Source: Winogradskyella sp.
Lineage (GTDB): Bacteria; Bacteroidota; Bacteroidia; Flavobacteriales; Flavobacteriaceae
Reading direction: 5' to 3'
Assembly (NCBI RefSeq): GCF_013213835.1
Contig: NZ_JABSSU010000001.1
Coordinates: 310,001 to 374,000 of the forward strand
Length of the DNA stretch: 64,000 nt
Shown one piece after another: positions 18,397 to 27,249 of the stretch (position 1 is the first letter of the stretch; every line of letters starts with the position of its first letter). The position numbers and the translations under genes were made by a program. The notes under the pieces were generated by a model. The model saw only the letters and a program-made list of their open reading frames with translations. It was not told the origin of the DNA and did no database searches.

Positions 18397-19762
18397 CTTT
18401 TAATCGATTTTGTTCAAGTTTTTCGGCAAGTCTTCTCTCAATAATTGGTTCAATTAAAGTCTTTCGCTTGTTCACTTCTAAAAATGGATGTATTTCTAAA
18501 TCATCTTTCATTTTATCAGCAGGATTTGGATGCCTGTTAGTACCTAGTAGTACAATGTTTTCTGCATCAAAATCTGCTTGTTCCTTAGCAGCACTTTCTT
18601 TTATTTTTCTTTGAATAGTACCTTCTTTAAGCTGATGTAAAAATCCGCCATTAGATTCAATATCCTTGAATAAATAAAGTGCTTTTACTGCTAATTGATT
18701 GGTTAAGCTTTCAATGTAATATGAGCCATCTGCCGGATTATCAACTTTATCAAAATAGCTTTCATTTTTTAAAACAAGTAGCTGATTTCTCGAAATTCTA
18801 TCACCAAATTCATTAGGTTTATGGTAGAGACTATCATAAGGCAAGTTAGTAACCACATTAGCACCACCTAATATCGCACTCATACATTCTGTAGTTGTAC
18901 GTAGCATGTTTACATTATAATCATAAATGGTTTTATTTCGTTTACTAGGTGTAGCTATAATTCTACATTCTTTAGTAATGCCATATTCTTTGACTAATGT
19001 TTGGAATAACAATCTCAATGCTCTGAGTTTAGCAATTTCGAAGAAATAATTTGAACCTACGGCTACATTGAAGGTAATTTCAAGCAATGATTTCTCTTCA
19101 TCGGTTAATGTCGTATTCAAATGGTTTAAGTACTCATTAAGATGACCCAAACTATAAGCTAATTGCTGAATTATTGTAGCTCCAGCATTTTGATAAAGAC
19201 TGGTGTCAACAAAAATTTGTGACGAACTTTTAATGATTTTTTCAAATTGAGAATGGTCGTCCTTAAGATTAGTAAACCAGTTTCCTGTTTTGGCAAGATG
19301 ACCTATAATATCAGTTTCTAAATGTATGCTTATGCCAGTAGATGTAACAGCTGAATTTTGTTCAACGAATGCCGAAGAAAGAAAATTCATTCTAAAGCTT
19401 ACACCAGTTTTGGTTAAATCAATATCATTTATAAGTGTCTCAACCTTAATGTTTTCAGTATGAATAATAAAAGTAATATATTCAGCACCACGACTAATCG
19501 CATCTAAAGCGTTGGTGTTAGCTTCGGATTCATTAGAAACACTTATTTCTTGACAAATCTTCCATGTTGTTGCCTTGGTACCAGAAGTATCAGGAAATCC
19601 TTCAAAATCATCAGAATGATATATTGGTTTAACATCAATGCCTTCATTTGATTTCCAGATTAGTGTGTCATTGTAATCTGCACCTTTAAGGTCTACTTGG
19701 ATTTTTTGTTTCCAAGCTTTTGAAGAAACGCTTTCAAATTCGTTAAATAATGTTTTACTCAT
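18389..19762 (-). CDS. Methylmalonyl-CoA mutase, small subunit
   Basis: Non-catalytic partner of the large subunit: a mutase-type barrel ([19 protein letters not shown]-like region near the C-terminus, seen as [11 protein letters not shown]) without a B12-binding DxHxxG domain. From ATG 19762 it has 457 residues, shorter than actinobacterial small subunits (around 600) that keep a degenerate cobalamin domain. I prefer ATG 19762 ([10 protein letters not shown]) to the longer in-frame start at 19816, because it overlaps the FtsB-like stop by only 8 bases and matches the mutase N-terminus. Confidence 0.9.
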   Translation of the reverse strand: MSKTLFNEFESVSSKAWKQKIQVDLKGADYNDTLIWKSNEGIDVKPIYHSDDFEGFPDTSGTKATTWKICQEISVSNESEANTNALDAISRGAEYITFIIHTENIKVETLINDIDLTKTGVSFRMNFLSSAFVEQNSAVTSTGISIHLETDIIGHLAKTGNWFTNLKDDHSQFEKIIKSSSQIFVDTSLYQNAGATIIQQLAYSLGHLNEYLNHLNTTLTDEEKSLLEITFNVAVGSNYFFEIAKLRALRLLFQTLVKEYGITKECRIIATPSKRNKTIYDYNVNMLRTTTECMSAILGGANVVTNLPYDSLYHKPNEFGDRISRNQLLVLKNESYFDKVDNPADGSYYIESLTNQLAVKALYLFKDIESNGGFLHQLKEGTIQRKIKESAAKEQADFDAENIVLLGTNRHPNPADKMKDDLEIHPFLEVNKRKTLIEPIIERRLAEKLEQNRLKDE

Positions 19763-20081
19763 CTTGTGGTTGTTTTGCGATGCTATCTTCGTATTCAATG
19801 ATGAAAATATCTTCATCTGGTTTTTTCATATAATATGTTTCGCGAGCTGTGCGTTCAACACCTTCTTGTGTGCTTAGCTCTTTTATCGCTTTTTTATCTT
19901 TTTCGATTTCGTTTTTATAATGCTGTTTCTGATATTCTAAGTCCTCAATGTCTTTATTCATCTCATGATGAAATATCCAAGAATGCGCATCTATAAAAAG
20001 CATCCATATCACAAACACAATAAATATCAATAGATAAATATTCTTAAATGGTTTTAGATATTTATTGTTCAAAAAACTCAT
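19755..20081 (-). CDS. FtsB/DivIC-type septum formation initiator protein
   Basis: A 108-residue bitopic protein: short cytosolic N-terminus, one transmembrane helix (about 14-32), then a periplasmic coiled coil (about 40-75, EMNKDIEDLEYQKQHYKNEI) and the family's C-terminal EGVERTARETYYMKKPDEDIF. FtsB/DivIC bridges FtsL and FtsQ/DivIB in the divisome. It overlaps udk by 4 bases upstream and the mutase small subunit by 8 bases downstream, a udk-divIC pairing frequent in Flavobacteriia. Confidence 0.9.
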   Translation of the reverse strand: MSFLNNKYLKPFKNIYLLIFIVFVIWMLFIDAHSWIFHHEMNKDIEDLEYQKQHYKNEIEKDKKAIKELSTQEGVERTARETYYMKKPDEDIFIIEYEDSIAKQPQDE

Positions 20082-20686
20082 GATAAACGTTCGTTAATTA
20101 TGGTTTTAACAATATTTACAGCAACAGTATTGTATTTGTTGTTAGGAATTATGATATCCGCATATTCTTTTGTTGGGTCAATAAACTGCTGATGCATTGG
20201 TTTTAAAGTAGTTTGGTACCTTGTAAGCACTTCGTCAATATCTCGTCCTCGTTCGCTAATATCTCGTTTTAGTCTACGAATTAGCCGCTCATCAGAATCT
20301 GCATGAACGTAAATTTTAATATCAAATAAATCTCTGACATCTGGATTTGTTAGTATCAATATACCTTCAACGATCATTACTTTTCTTGGTAATGTTTTTA
20401 TGGTATCACCAGTACGATTATGTTTTACGAAGGAATATACTGGTTGTTCAATAGGATTCCCTTTTTTTAGTTCCTTAAGATGATTTACAAGTAAGTCGAA
20501 ATCTATAGACCTTGGATGATCAAAATTAATCTTCACACGTTCATCGTAACTTAGGTGCGATGTGTCTTTGTAGTAGGAATCTTGAGCAATAACACCGACC
20601 TCACCTTCTGGTAATTCATTGAGAATGGTATTCACTACAGTCGTTTTTCCACATCCAGTTCCACCAGCGATTCCTATTATTAACAT
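20078..20686 (-). CDS. udk: Uridine kinase
   Basis: Phosphorylates uridine and cytidine with ATP/GTP in pyrimidine salvage. Length 202 is normal. P-loop GIAGGTGCGKTT at 5-16, the substrate segment DSYYKD then NFDHPRSIDFDLL, and the lid ERLIRRLKRDISERGRD are all present. It heads the leftward udk-FtsB-mutase unit, with a good -7 element 28 bases upstream. Confidence 0.95.
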   Translation of the reverse strand: MLIIGIAGGTGCGKTTVVNTILNELPEGEVGVIAQDSYYKDTSHLSYDERVKINFDHPRSIDFDLLVNHLKELKKGNPIEQPVYSFVKHNRTGDTIKTLPRKVMIVEGILILTNPDVRDLFDIKIYVHADSDERLIRRLKRDISERGRDIDEVLTRYQTTLKPMHQQFIDPTKEYADIIIPNNKYNTVAVNIVKTIINERLS

Positions 20687-20713
20687 ATGCGATTTCAGAT
20701 TTAGTTAGATGTA

Positions 20714-20721
20714 CAAATTTA
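20714..20721 (-). promoter_or_regulatory. Predicted -7 element for udk
   Basis: CAAATTTA on the plus strand reads TAAATTTG on the minus strand, an exact TAnnTTTG match, 28 bases before ATG 20686. Confidence 0.5.
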
Positions 20722-20732
20722 GGTAATTGCTG

Positions 20733-21188
20733 TTATTTTTTTATGACTTTTGTTACTTCTTCAGCGGTAAGAGTTTTTCCATATGTATTCTCCCAACTGT
20801 TGTTAATGTAATTCATAACATCTGCAACTTCTTCGTTGCTCAATCCCATAGGGTTCATAACACTATTATAGGTGATGCCATTTACAATGATTTCACCAGA
20901 CATACCGTTTTTTATAGCTCTAATACTTGCGTCTTGATCGTTTTTGAGGTAATCAGAATTTGCAAGAGGCGGAAATATGTTTGCAGCACCTTTGCCGTCT
21001 TCCATATGGCAGGTTAAGCACATATCTTCATACACAAGTTTACCACGATTAATACTTTCTTTCAATTTAGGATTAGTTGTAGAATCATTTTTGATCATTG
21101 AGTAATCGTGGTTGTTATTATGTTTATGTGCGGAATTACATGACACTATTATTATGAAAATTAAAATCAGATTTAAGGATTTAATCAT
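20733..21188 (-). CDS. Class I c-type cytochrome, lipoprotein
   Basis: A 151-residue monoheme cytochrome c. The signal peptide ends in IIIVSC (lipobox Cys17), followed by a His/Asn-rich linker (HKHNNNHD). Heme is attached at C57-L-T-C60-H61, and the distal ligand is most likely a Met in SVMNPMGLS. It overlaps the 3' end of the sugar dehydrogenase gene by 4 bases, so it is very probably the electron acceptor for that enzyme in the periplasm. Confidence 0.9.
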   Translation of the reverse strand: MIKSLNLILIFIIIVSCNSAHKHNNNHDYSMIKNDSTTNPKLKESINRGKLVYEDMCLTCHMEDGKGAANIFPPLANSDYLKNDQDASIRAIKNGMSGEIIVNGITYNSVMNPMGLSNEEVADVMNYINNSWENTYGKTLTAEEVTKVIKK

Positions 21189-22285
21189 TGTTTTAGAAGT
21201 TTTACGATACCTAAATTTTCAACGCCTATATAAATATACCCATCAGGTCCTTGTTCAATGCATCGCACTCTACCAATACCATTCAACAGTCTTTCTTCTT
21301 TAACAACTTTATTATCCTTTAAAGTACACATGTCTAAGTACTGAAATTTTAAAGATCCAACTAATAGATTACCTTTCCATGTGCCATACTTATTGCTATT
21401 AATAAAAGCCATTCCACTTGGTGCAATAGAAGGATCCCAATAATGTAAAGGTTGCTCCATGCCTTCTTTTTCGGTGATTTCTGTGAATTTGGTTCCACTA
21501 TAATTAACACCATAACTAATAACTGGCCAACCATAGTTCCTACCGGCTTTAATAATATTTATTTCGTCACCACCTTTTGGCCCATGCTCATGAGTCCAAA
21601 TTTCACCAGTTTTAGGATGCAAAGTCATGCCTTGTGGATTTCTATGACCATAGGAATAAATTGCTTTTTTAACTTCTAGTTTATCGAAGAAAGGATTGTC
21701 TTCTGGGATAGTACCATCATCATTAATACGATAAATCTTTCCACAATCTCTTGTAATATCTTGTGGGTTCTCTTCTCGATTACCACGATCACCAATACTA
21801 AAGAAAAGGTAACCCTTATTGTCGAATTGTAATCTCGAACCAAAATGTTGTCCTTTTCGAGAGTTAGGTTTTGCCTTGTAGAGAACTTTCCAATCAGTGA
21901 GTTTATGTTCTTTTAGTTTCGCAAATGCGATTGTAGTATTACCTCCTAATCCTTCACCTTCAGAGGAGGCATAAGAGATATATACAAGTGCATTGTTTTT
22001 GAAATCTGGATGAAGGGTAATATCCATTAATCCACCTTGACCTCGCACATAAATCTCAGGTAGTCCGCTGATTTTGGTCTTCTTATTATTTTTAAAATGA
22101 ATGAGTTCGCCAGCTTTTTCCGTAATCAGTATACTACCATCAGGTAGAAATGTAAAGCCCCATGGAATTTTAAGGTTTGGTACAATAATTTCATAGTCGT
22201 TTTTTGAATTTACTGGGTTTTTATCTTGTGCACATGTGAGAATACAAATAAAAATAACACCGATAATTGGAAGCTTTAACTTCAT
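21185..22285 (-). CDS. PQQ-type sugar dehydrogenase (glucose/sorbosone dehydrogenase family)
   Basis: Secreted six-bladed beta-propeller of the soluble aldose dehydrogenase (Asd/YliI) family, oxidising aldoses with PQQ. Signal peptide LPIIGVIFICILTCA; then PWGFTFLPDGSILITEKAG, GGLMDITLHPDF, HFGSRLQFDNKGYLF, SIGDRG and the catalytic/Ca region HRNPQGMTLHPKTGEIWTHE. Length 366. Coupled to a cytochrome c gene (4-base overlap), which supports periplasmic electron transfer. PQQ synthesis genes are not in the window, so cofactor supply is unresolved. Confidence 0.9.
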   Translation of the reverse strand: MKLKLPIIGVIFICILTCAQDKNPVNSKNDYEIIVPNLKIPWGFTFLPDGSILITEKAGELIHFKNNKKTKISGLPEIYVRGQGGLMDITLHPDFKNNALVYISYASSEGEGLGGNTTIAFAKLKEHKLTDWKVLYKAKPNSRKGQHFGSRLQFDNKGYLFFSIGDRGNREENPQDITRDCGKIYRINDDGTIPEDNPFFDKLEVKKAIYSYGHRNPQGMTLHPKTGEIWTHEHGPKGGDEINIIKAGRNYGWPVISYGVNYSGTKFTEITEKEGMEQPLHYWDPSIAPSGMAFINSNKYGTWKGNLLVGSLKFQYLDMCTLKDNKVVKEERLLNGIGRVRCIEQGPDGYIYIGVENLGIVKLLKQ

Positions 22286-22354
22286 GGGTTTTGATTGAAA
22301 TGAATTACTTTTTTAAAGTTAAAAAAAATGTTACTGTTATGTAAATAAAAACTC

Positions 22355-22362
22355 TATATTTG
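22355..22362 (+). promoter_or_regulatory. Predicted -7 element for tRNA-Pro
   Basis: TATATTTG exactly matches TAnnTTTG and ends 26 bases before the mature tRNA 5' end. Confidence 0.55.
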
Positions 22363-22388
22363 CAGTCCAAAATTGATAACCACAATTT

Positions 22389-22463
22389 CGGGGTGTAGCG
22401 TAGCCCGGTTATCGCGCCGCGTTTGGGACGCGGAGGTCGCAGGTTCGAATCCTGCCACCCCGA
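22389..22463 (+). tRNA. tRNA-Pro (anticodon TGG)
   Basis: A 75-base cloverleaf. The acceptor stem CGGGGTG pairs with CACCCCG, with A as discriminator. The anticodon stem CCGCG/CGCGG encloses the loop TTTGGGA, giving anticodon TGG. The T arm GCAGG-TTCGAAT-CCTGC is perfect. CCA is not encoded. A terminator follows directly, and the GATC-poor carbohydrate block begins just beyond. Confidence 0.96.
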
Positions 22464-22479
22464 CAAATTAAAATTTAAG

Positions 22480-22519
22480 AGTTCTCGTAGAAAGTTTACT
22501 TTCTTAAGAGAACTTTTTT
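22480..22519 (+). terminator. Terminator after tRNA-Pro
   Basis: AGTTCTC...GAGAACT encloses a second inner dyad AGAAAGT-tt-ACTTTCT, and is followed by TTTTTT. A strong intrinsic terminator 17 bases after the tRNA. Confidence 0.8.
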
Positions 22520-22589
22520 AGTTTAATAAATTAAAGTTTCACTTTAATTTGAAACAATCATAAACAAGATCACGCAAGTAATCCTTTTT

Positions 22590-23426
22590 TTATTTCTGGC
22601 TCTTCCTAAATTCTGAAGGACTATAGTTTTTCATGTTCTTAAACGTCCTATTAAAATGACTTAAACTTTCAAATCCACAACTAAAGGCAATGTCTTGAAT
22701 AGGTGTATTTGTTGTAGTAAGCAATAAACAAACACGTTCAATTCTGGTTTGATTTAAAAAAGAAACAAACGAATGACCAGAATGTTTCTTAAACCATCTA
22801 CAAAACGATTGTGGTACCATATGAGTGAATTCTGCCATTCTTTTGACGCTTAGCTGTTCATCAAGATGTTCTAAAATATAATTTGTTGTTTTTGCAATTT
22901 TGTCTTGCGAGCCAACAAGTTGAAGCCTTTCCAAATAGTTTTCTGAAGCTAGTGTATTAAAATCGTTATCAAGCGTGAGTTGTTCTATAATTTCAATTAA
23001 AGCGCTAAGTTTCGATATGCTTGAAAGGTTTTCAAAAGCAATAATTTGTTCAATAAGTGTTTCACTTGGATTAAAAAAATGAAGTCCACGTTTTGCTTTT
23101 TCAAACAATGTATAGAATGCATCACATTCGGTAAAACTCTTAAAAAGTGAACTTCTAAACTGAAAAATATAAGCTTCTTGATTTTCTGTTTTTGAAGCGC
23201 TAACCCAATGATGAGGTAAGTTTTTGCCAACTAAAACCAAATCATAATCTGAAAATGAAGCTATAGAATCACCAACAAATCGAGTACCATCACCTTTTTT
23301 TATAAGTGTAAGTTCCAGTTCTGGATGGTAATGCCAATAAGGCAAAAATACAGTGTCACTTCGCTTAAAAAAATGAAATGATTGCTGAGATGCTTCAATA
23401 GCAATATGTTCTAACTCTGGTTGCAA
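22590..23426 (-). CDS. AraC family transcriptional regulator
   Basis: A 278-residue regulator with an N-terminal cupin sensor (the HYHPELELTLIKKGDGTRFVG region, about 32-52) and a C-terminal double HTH (about 175-278: KRMAEFTHMVPQSFCRWFKK, then DIAFSCGFESLSHFNRTFK). The start is TTG 23426; an in-frame TAA lies directly upstream. It is divergent from the PhyH-epimerase-GH operon, both with -7 elements in the shared 130-base spacer, so it is the likely sugar-responsive regulator of that operon. The gene contains no GATC site, like its neighbours. Confidence 0.88.
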   Translation of the reverse strand: MQPELEHIAIEASQQSFHFFKRSDTVFLPYWHYHPELELTLIKKGDGTRFVGDSIASFSDYDLVLVGKNLPHHWVSASKTENQEAYIFQFRSSLFKSFTECDAFYTLFEKAKRGLHFFNPSETLIEQIIAFENLSSISKLSALIEIIEQLTLDNDFNTLASENYLERLQLVGSQDKIAKTTNYILEHLDEQLSVKRMAEFTHMVPQSFCRWFKKHSGHSFVSFLNQTRIERVCLLLTTTNTPIQDIAFSCGFESLSHFNRTFKNMKNYSPSEFRKSQK

Positions 23427-23453
23427 TTATATAAAATTAACTCTATTTGTATT

Positions 23454-23461
23454 CAAAAATA
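23454..23461 (-). promoter_or_regulatory. Predicted -7 element for the AraC gene
   Basis: CAAAAATA on the plus strand reads TATTTTTG on the minus strand, 28 bases ahead of the TTG start at 23426. Confidence 0.45.
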
Positions 23462-23483
23462 GTATATAAGGTTTAAATATGCA

Positions 23484-23491
23484 TAGTTTTG
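23484..23491 (+). promoter_or_regulatory. Predicted -7 element for the carbohydrate operon
   Basis: TAGTTTTG is an exact TAnnTTTG match 66 bases before ATG 23557. The long leader and the closeness to the divergent AraC promoter leave room for AraC operators between 23462 and 23556. Confidence 0.45.
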
Positions 23492-23556
23492 GTTAATTTT
23501 AGCAAAAGATAGTTGCTGTATTCCATATAATTTTGAATCAGTAAAAATCTTTAATT

Positions 23557-24369
23557 ATGCTTACAGAAACAGTTTTAAATCAGTCTTACTCACTTACAGA
23601 AGAGCAGATTTCTTTTTATCAAGAGCACAAATACATAAAATTAAAAGATGTGCTAGACCAAGAAACACTTAATTATTTCAATAGAATTATAAGTGAAAAA
23701 GTTGACGAACTTAATGAAGAAGATATGCCTTTGGCAGAGCGTACAACTTATGGAAAAGCGTTTTTGCAGTTGTTCAATCTTTGGACAAAAGATGAAGCAA
23801 TTAAAGAATTGATTTTTAGTGAACGTTTAGCCAAAATAGCTTCAGATTTAATGCAAGTTGATGGTGTGCGTTTGTACCACGACCAAGCCTTGTTTAAAGA
23901 AGCTGGTGGTGGAATTACACCTTGGCACGCAGACCAACATTATTGGCCATTGGCTACAGATAAAACCATTACAGCTTGGATTCCGTTGCAAGAAACACCT
24001 TTAGAAATGGGGCCTTTAGAGTTTAGCGCTGGTAGTCATCAAATTCTCGAAGGTAGAGAATTGTCAATTAGTGATGATAGTGAATCTCAAATTGAAAAAC
24101 GATTAAAAGTCACAGACTTTAAACACGTTATAGAACCTTTTGATGTTGGTGAAATCAGCTTCCATTCTGGTTGGGTATTTCATCGTGCTGGTGCAAACAC
24201 AACAGACCAGATGCGAAAAGTAATGACCATAATTTATATGGATAAAGATATGACGCTAAAAGAGCCAACTAACGATGGACAACAAAATGATTGGGATACG
24301 TGGTGTCCTGGTGCAAAAGTTGGCGAGCAAATCAATACACCTTTAAATCCAGTTTTGTATGCAAATTAA
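23557..24369 (+). CDS. Phytanoyl-CoA dioxygenase (PhyH) family Fe(II)/2-oxoglutarate oxygenase
   Basis: A 270-residue double-stranded beta-helix oxygenase. The iron facial triad is visible: His124 and Asp126 in TPWHADQHYW, and His209 in GWVFHRAGAN; Arg220 (QMRKVMT) is placed to bind 2-oxoglutarate. Phytanoyl-CoA itself is unlikely as substrate; this family hydroxylates many small molecules and sugar derivatives. First gene of the AraC-divergent operon; its last 11 bases overlap the epimerase gene. Context suggests it acts on a modified sugar released from a glycan. Confidence 0.88.
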   Translation: MLTETVLNQSYSLTEEQISFYQEHKYIKLKDVLDQETLNYFNRIISEKVDELNEEDMPLAERTTYGKAFLQLFNLWTKDEAIKELIFSERLAKIASDLMQVDGVRLYHDQALFKEAGGGITPWHADQHYWPLATDKTITAWIPLQETPLEMGPLEFSAGSHQILEGRELSISDDSESQIEKRLKVTDFKHVIEPFDVGEISFHSGWVFHRAGANTTDQMRKVMTIIYMDKDMTLKEPTNDGQQNDWDTWCPGAKVGEQINTPLNPVLYAN

Positions 24370-25186
24370 ATATTTATGTCCTTTTTGGGGAAGCGAAGCC
24401 TTGCAACCAAAAGCATTTTTAGATTATATCAAAGAAAATGGTTACGATGGTATTGAGATGAATATTCCAAAAGACGCTATTTTTGAAACTCAATTTTATG
24501 ATGTTTTAAATGAAGCAAGAAAAGACAATCCTGAATTTATTTGCGGATTACAACAGGTGTTTGGTGTAAAGAAGGAAACACCAAGAGAATATTTGAGCAA
24601 GGTTTTAGAACGACTAGAAAGTATGGTGCACTACAAACCAGATTTCTTCAATTCTCATACAGGAAAAGACCATTATTCGTTTGAAGATAACTGTATGATT
24701 ATTGATGCTATCGAAGAATTTTCAGCAAAAAGAGGCATTCCTGTGTATCACGAAATTCATAGAGGACGTTTCACATTTCATTCTCAGGCGACGTTACGCT
24801 ATTTGGACATTTTCCCAGACTTAAAATTTGTTGGTGATTTTTCTCATTGGTGTGTGGTTTCGGAGTCCTTACTTCAAGATCAAGAAGAAGCGATTCAAAA
24901 GGTGATTCCGCACATTGCACATTTACACGCAAGAGTCGCAACAGAGCAAGCGTCTCAGGTAAATAATCCGTTTGCACCAGAATGGTCAGCGCATTTAGAG
25001 CGATTTACAAACATTTGGAAAGATACTGTTGGTTACCTCAAAGACAAAACTAAGCAATTTTCTATCACACCAGAATTTGGTCCATTTCCATATATGCCAC
25101 AAGCGCCTTTTACACAAGAACCACTTTCTAATCAAAGAGAGATAAATGTAAAAATGAAAGACTACTTGAAAACACAATTATTATGA
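24359..25186 (+). CDS. Sugar phosphate isomerase/epimerase family (xylose isomerase-like TIM barrel)
   Basis: A 275-residue AP-endonuclease-2-type TIM barrel. A plausible metal set for this fold is Glu132 (YHEIHRGR), Asp160/His163 (VGDFSHWC), His190 (HLHARV) and Glu239 (ITPEFGPFPY). Such enzymes isomerise or epimerise sugars or keto-acids. The 11-base overlap with the PhyH gene indicates tight coupling, so the two may act on the same intermediate. It overlaps the GH127-like gene by 4 bases (ATGA). It contains the single GATC site found in the whole block (24878-24881). Confidence 0.85.
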   Translation: MQIKYLCPFWGSEALQPKAFLDYIKENGYDGIEMNIPKDAIFETQFYDVLNEARKDNPEFICGLQQVFGVKKETPREYLSKVLERLESMVHYKPDFFNSHTGKDHYSFEDNCMIIDAIEEFSAKRGIPVYHEIHRGRFTFHSQATLRYLDIFPDLKFVGDFSHWCVVSESLLQDQEEAIQKVIPHIAHLHARVATEQASQVNNPFAPEWSAHLERFTNIWKDTVGYLKDKTKQFSITPEFGPFPYMPQAPFTQEPLSNQREINVKMKDYLKTQLL

Positions 25187-27246
25187 AACAAACAATAGGT
25201 GTTATTATTGTGTTGACACTGTTTTCGTGTAAACGAGAACAGAAAAACTCACAAGGTGAAAACTTTAGTGATAATGTAAATAAAGTCGCTTCAACAATTA
25301 TTGACGATTCTGAACAGCTCAAGTTTTTCAATAAACCTAAACAACCAATACAAGTAAAATTTGAACAATTTCCAACAGGAAGTGTGCAACCTAAAGGTTG
25401 GATTCTCAATATGATGAAAAGCGATTTGCAACAAGGCATTGTTGGGGCTTTAGGCGAATTGTATCCAGGAATAAAATCAGATGATTTATACAATACTGCG
25501 CGTCGTGGTGGAATGGAAGATATTCCAGAAATGGGTGATTTGGTATTAACTGGTGCTGCTTGGGAAAAATCAATTATGTGGTGGAATGCCGAAACCATTG
25601 GCAATTGGTGGGACGGATTTATTAGACACGCGTTTTTAACTAACGATGCAAAAGCGATTCAGAAATCTCACGATGTGATAAAAAATCTGCTAGCATCACA
25701 AGATGATGATGGTTACATTGGCATTTACAAACCCAATTTGCGTTACCAACACGAAGGTTCTAACGGCGAACTTTGGGCACAAACTACTGCGTTTAGAACA
25801 ATGCTCGCTTATTATGAGTTTACTCAAGATAAATCGGTTTTAGATGCTGTTGAAAAGGCAATGCAGCTAACCATTAAAAATTATGGCGAAGTTGGTGAAA
25901 ATCCATTCTATCTTAAAAATGCTTTTGGTGGTGTCACTCACGGATTAATGCTCACAGATGTCTGTGAAACTTTATTCAGAATTACTAAAAATGAAGCGTA
26001 TCAAGATTATGCTACCTATTTGTATAAAGCATTTTCAACCTATTCCATAAACCGCTCGTTTAACGATTTGCGTTATCCATATTTAAAGGAAAAAGATTCA
26101 CTTTTTGAAGGTCACGGCGTTCATACCTACGAACACATTCGTACTATGGTAAATGCGTATTACAACACAGGATATCCAGAATTGGAAATTGCTTACCATA
26201 ATATGTTAGACAAGTTAGAGCCTTGCATTTTACCAAGTGGTGCTGGTCATGGAAATGAATGGATTTTAAAAATGAAAGCGCATCCAACCCATACAAGTAG
26301 TGAATATTGTACGATGCTAGAATTGCGAAATTCCTACGGAAGTTTGATTCAAAAAACTGGTGATATTTCATTTGCTGATGAAGCTGAAAAACTAACCTAC
26401 AATGCAATGTTAGGATTCAGAAATAGAGAAGGAACAGCATTGACTTATGGAAAAGCAGACAACTGCTATGTGTTAGATGGTCATCATCACGAAAATGGTG
26501 AGTCTAAAGCAGACCCAAGATATAAGTATTCGCCAACACATTCAGAACCTGCTGTATGTTGTGTGCCGAATTATACTAGAAATTTTCCATATTTCTTAGA
26601 ACAGATGTGGATGAAATCTGAAGGTGGAATAGCCTCTGTAATGTTTGGACCTTCAAAACTTACAACTCAAATTGAAGGTGCTGAAGTTTCAATCGAACAA
26701 ATTACAAATTATCCAATGTCTGATGACGTGACTTTTAAGTTTACAATGAAAGACCCTAAGACTTTTAGTTTTCAAATTAGACAACCAAAATGGTCTAACG
26801 GATTAGAAAGTAATATTGCATTAGGTGATTTAAAAGATGGATTTTATACAATTTCAAAAGAATGGAAAAATGGTGATGAAATCACAATTATATTCAATAA
26901 TGAAACTAAGCAACATAAAGCTTTAAATGATGAAGTGTATTTGCAACGTGGACCAATTGTGTATGCTTTTGAAATTCCGCATAAAGTGGAAACTATAAAA
27001 ACCTATTCAAAAGTAAATTACAGCGATTATTATTGCTTTCCAACTAATGAAGATTTTAAAGATTTGAAGCTTGATTCAGATTCAAAATTTGAATTGAAAA
27101 GTGCTTCTAATTCAGATTCGTTTTATGATTCTGAATGGAATTTAGAAGGCAGTTTATTTAATGCTTCAAAAAATAAAAGTCAAAACGTCACACTTGTGCC
27201 ATTAGGAAAAACAGTGTTGAGACGTGTTACGTTTCCAAAACAATAA
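25183..27246 (+). CDS. GH127-like (beta-L-arabinofuranosidase/DUF1680) lipoprotein
   Basis: A 687-residue exported glycosidase. Signal MKQTIGVIIVLTLFSC with lipobox Cys16, an (alpha/alpha)6 barrel, and C-terminal beta-sandwich domains. The Zn-thiolate active site of GH127-type enzymes is recognisable: Glu374-x-Cys376 in SSEYCTML and the Cys459-Cys460 pair in AVCCVPN. In characterised members the first Cys of the pair is nucleophile. HGVHTYEH (311-318) matches the conserved His region. The family includes beta-L-arabinofuranosidases and 3,6-anhydro-D-galactosidases, so the exact substrate is open. Third gene of the operon; GH13 follows after 3 bases. Confidence 0.85.
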   Translation: MKQTIGVIIVLTLFSCKREQKNSQGENFSDNVNKVASTIIDDSEQLKFFNKPKQPIQVKFEQFPTGSVQPKGWILNMMKSDLQQGIVGALGELYPGIKSDDLYNTARRGGMEDIPEMGDLVLTGAAWEKSIMWWNAETIGNWWDGFIRHAFLTNDAKAIQKSHDVIKNLLASQDDDGYIGIYKPNLRYQHEGSNGELWAQTTAFRTMLAYYEFTQDKSVLDAVEKAMQLTIKNYGEVGENPFYLKNAFGGVTHGLMLTDVCETLFRITKNEAYQDYATYLYKAFSTYSINRSFNDLRYPYLKEKDSLFEGHGVHTYEHIRTMVNAYYNTGYPELEIAYHNMLDKLEPCILPSGAGHGNEWILKMKAHPTHTSSEYCTMLELRNSYGSLIQKTGDISFADEAEKLTYNAMLGFRNREGTALTYGKADNCYVLDGHHHENGESKADPRYKYSPTHSEPAVCCVPNYTRNFPYFLEQMWMKSEGGIASVMFGPSKLTTQIEGAEVSIEQITNYPMSDDVTFKFTMKDPKTFSFQIRQPKWSNGLESNIALGDLKDGFYTISKEWKNGDEITIIFNNETKQHKALNDEVYLQRGPIVYAFEIPHKVETIKTYSKVNYSDYYCFPTNEDFKDLKLDSDSKFELKSASNSDSFYDSEWNLEGSLFNASKNKSQNVTLVPLGKTVLRRVTFPKQ

Positions 27247-27249
27247 AAA

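Noticed and set aside
25128-25604. Leftward open frame of about 158 codons antisense to the GH127-like gene
   Set aside because: Serine-rich antisense shadow of a clear glycosidase gene; no independent support.
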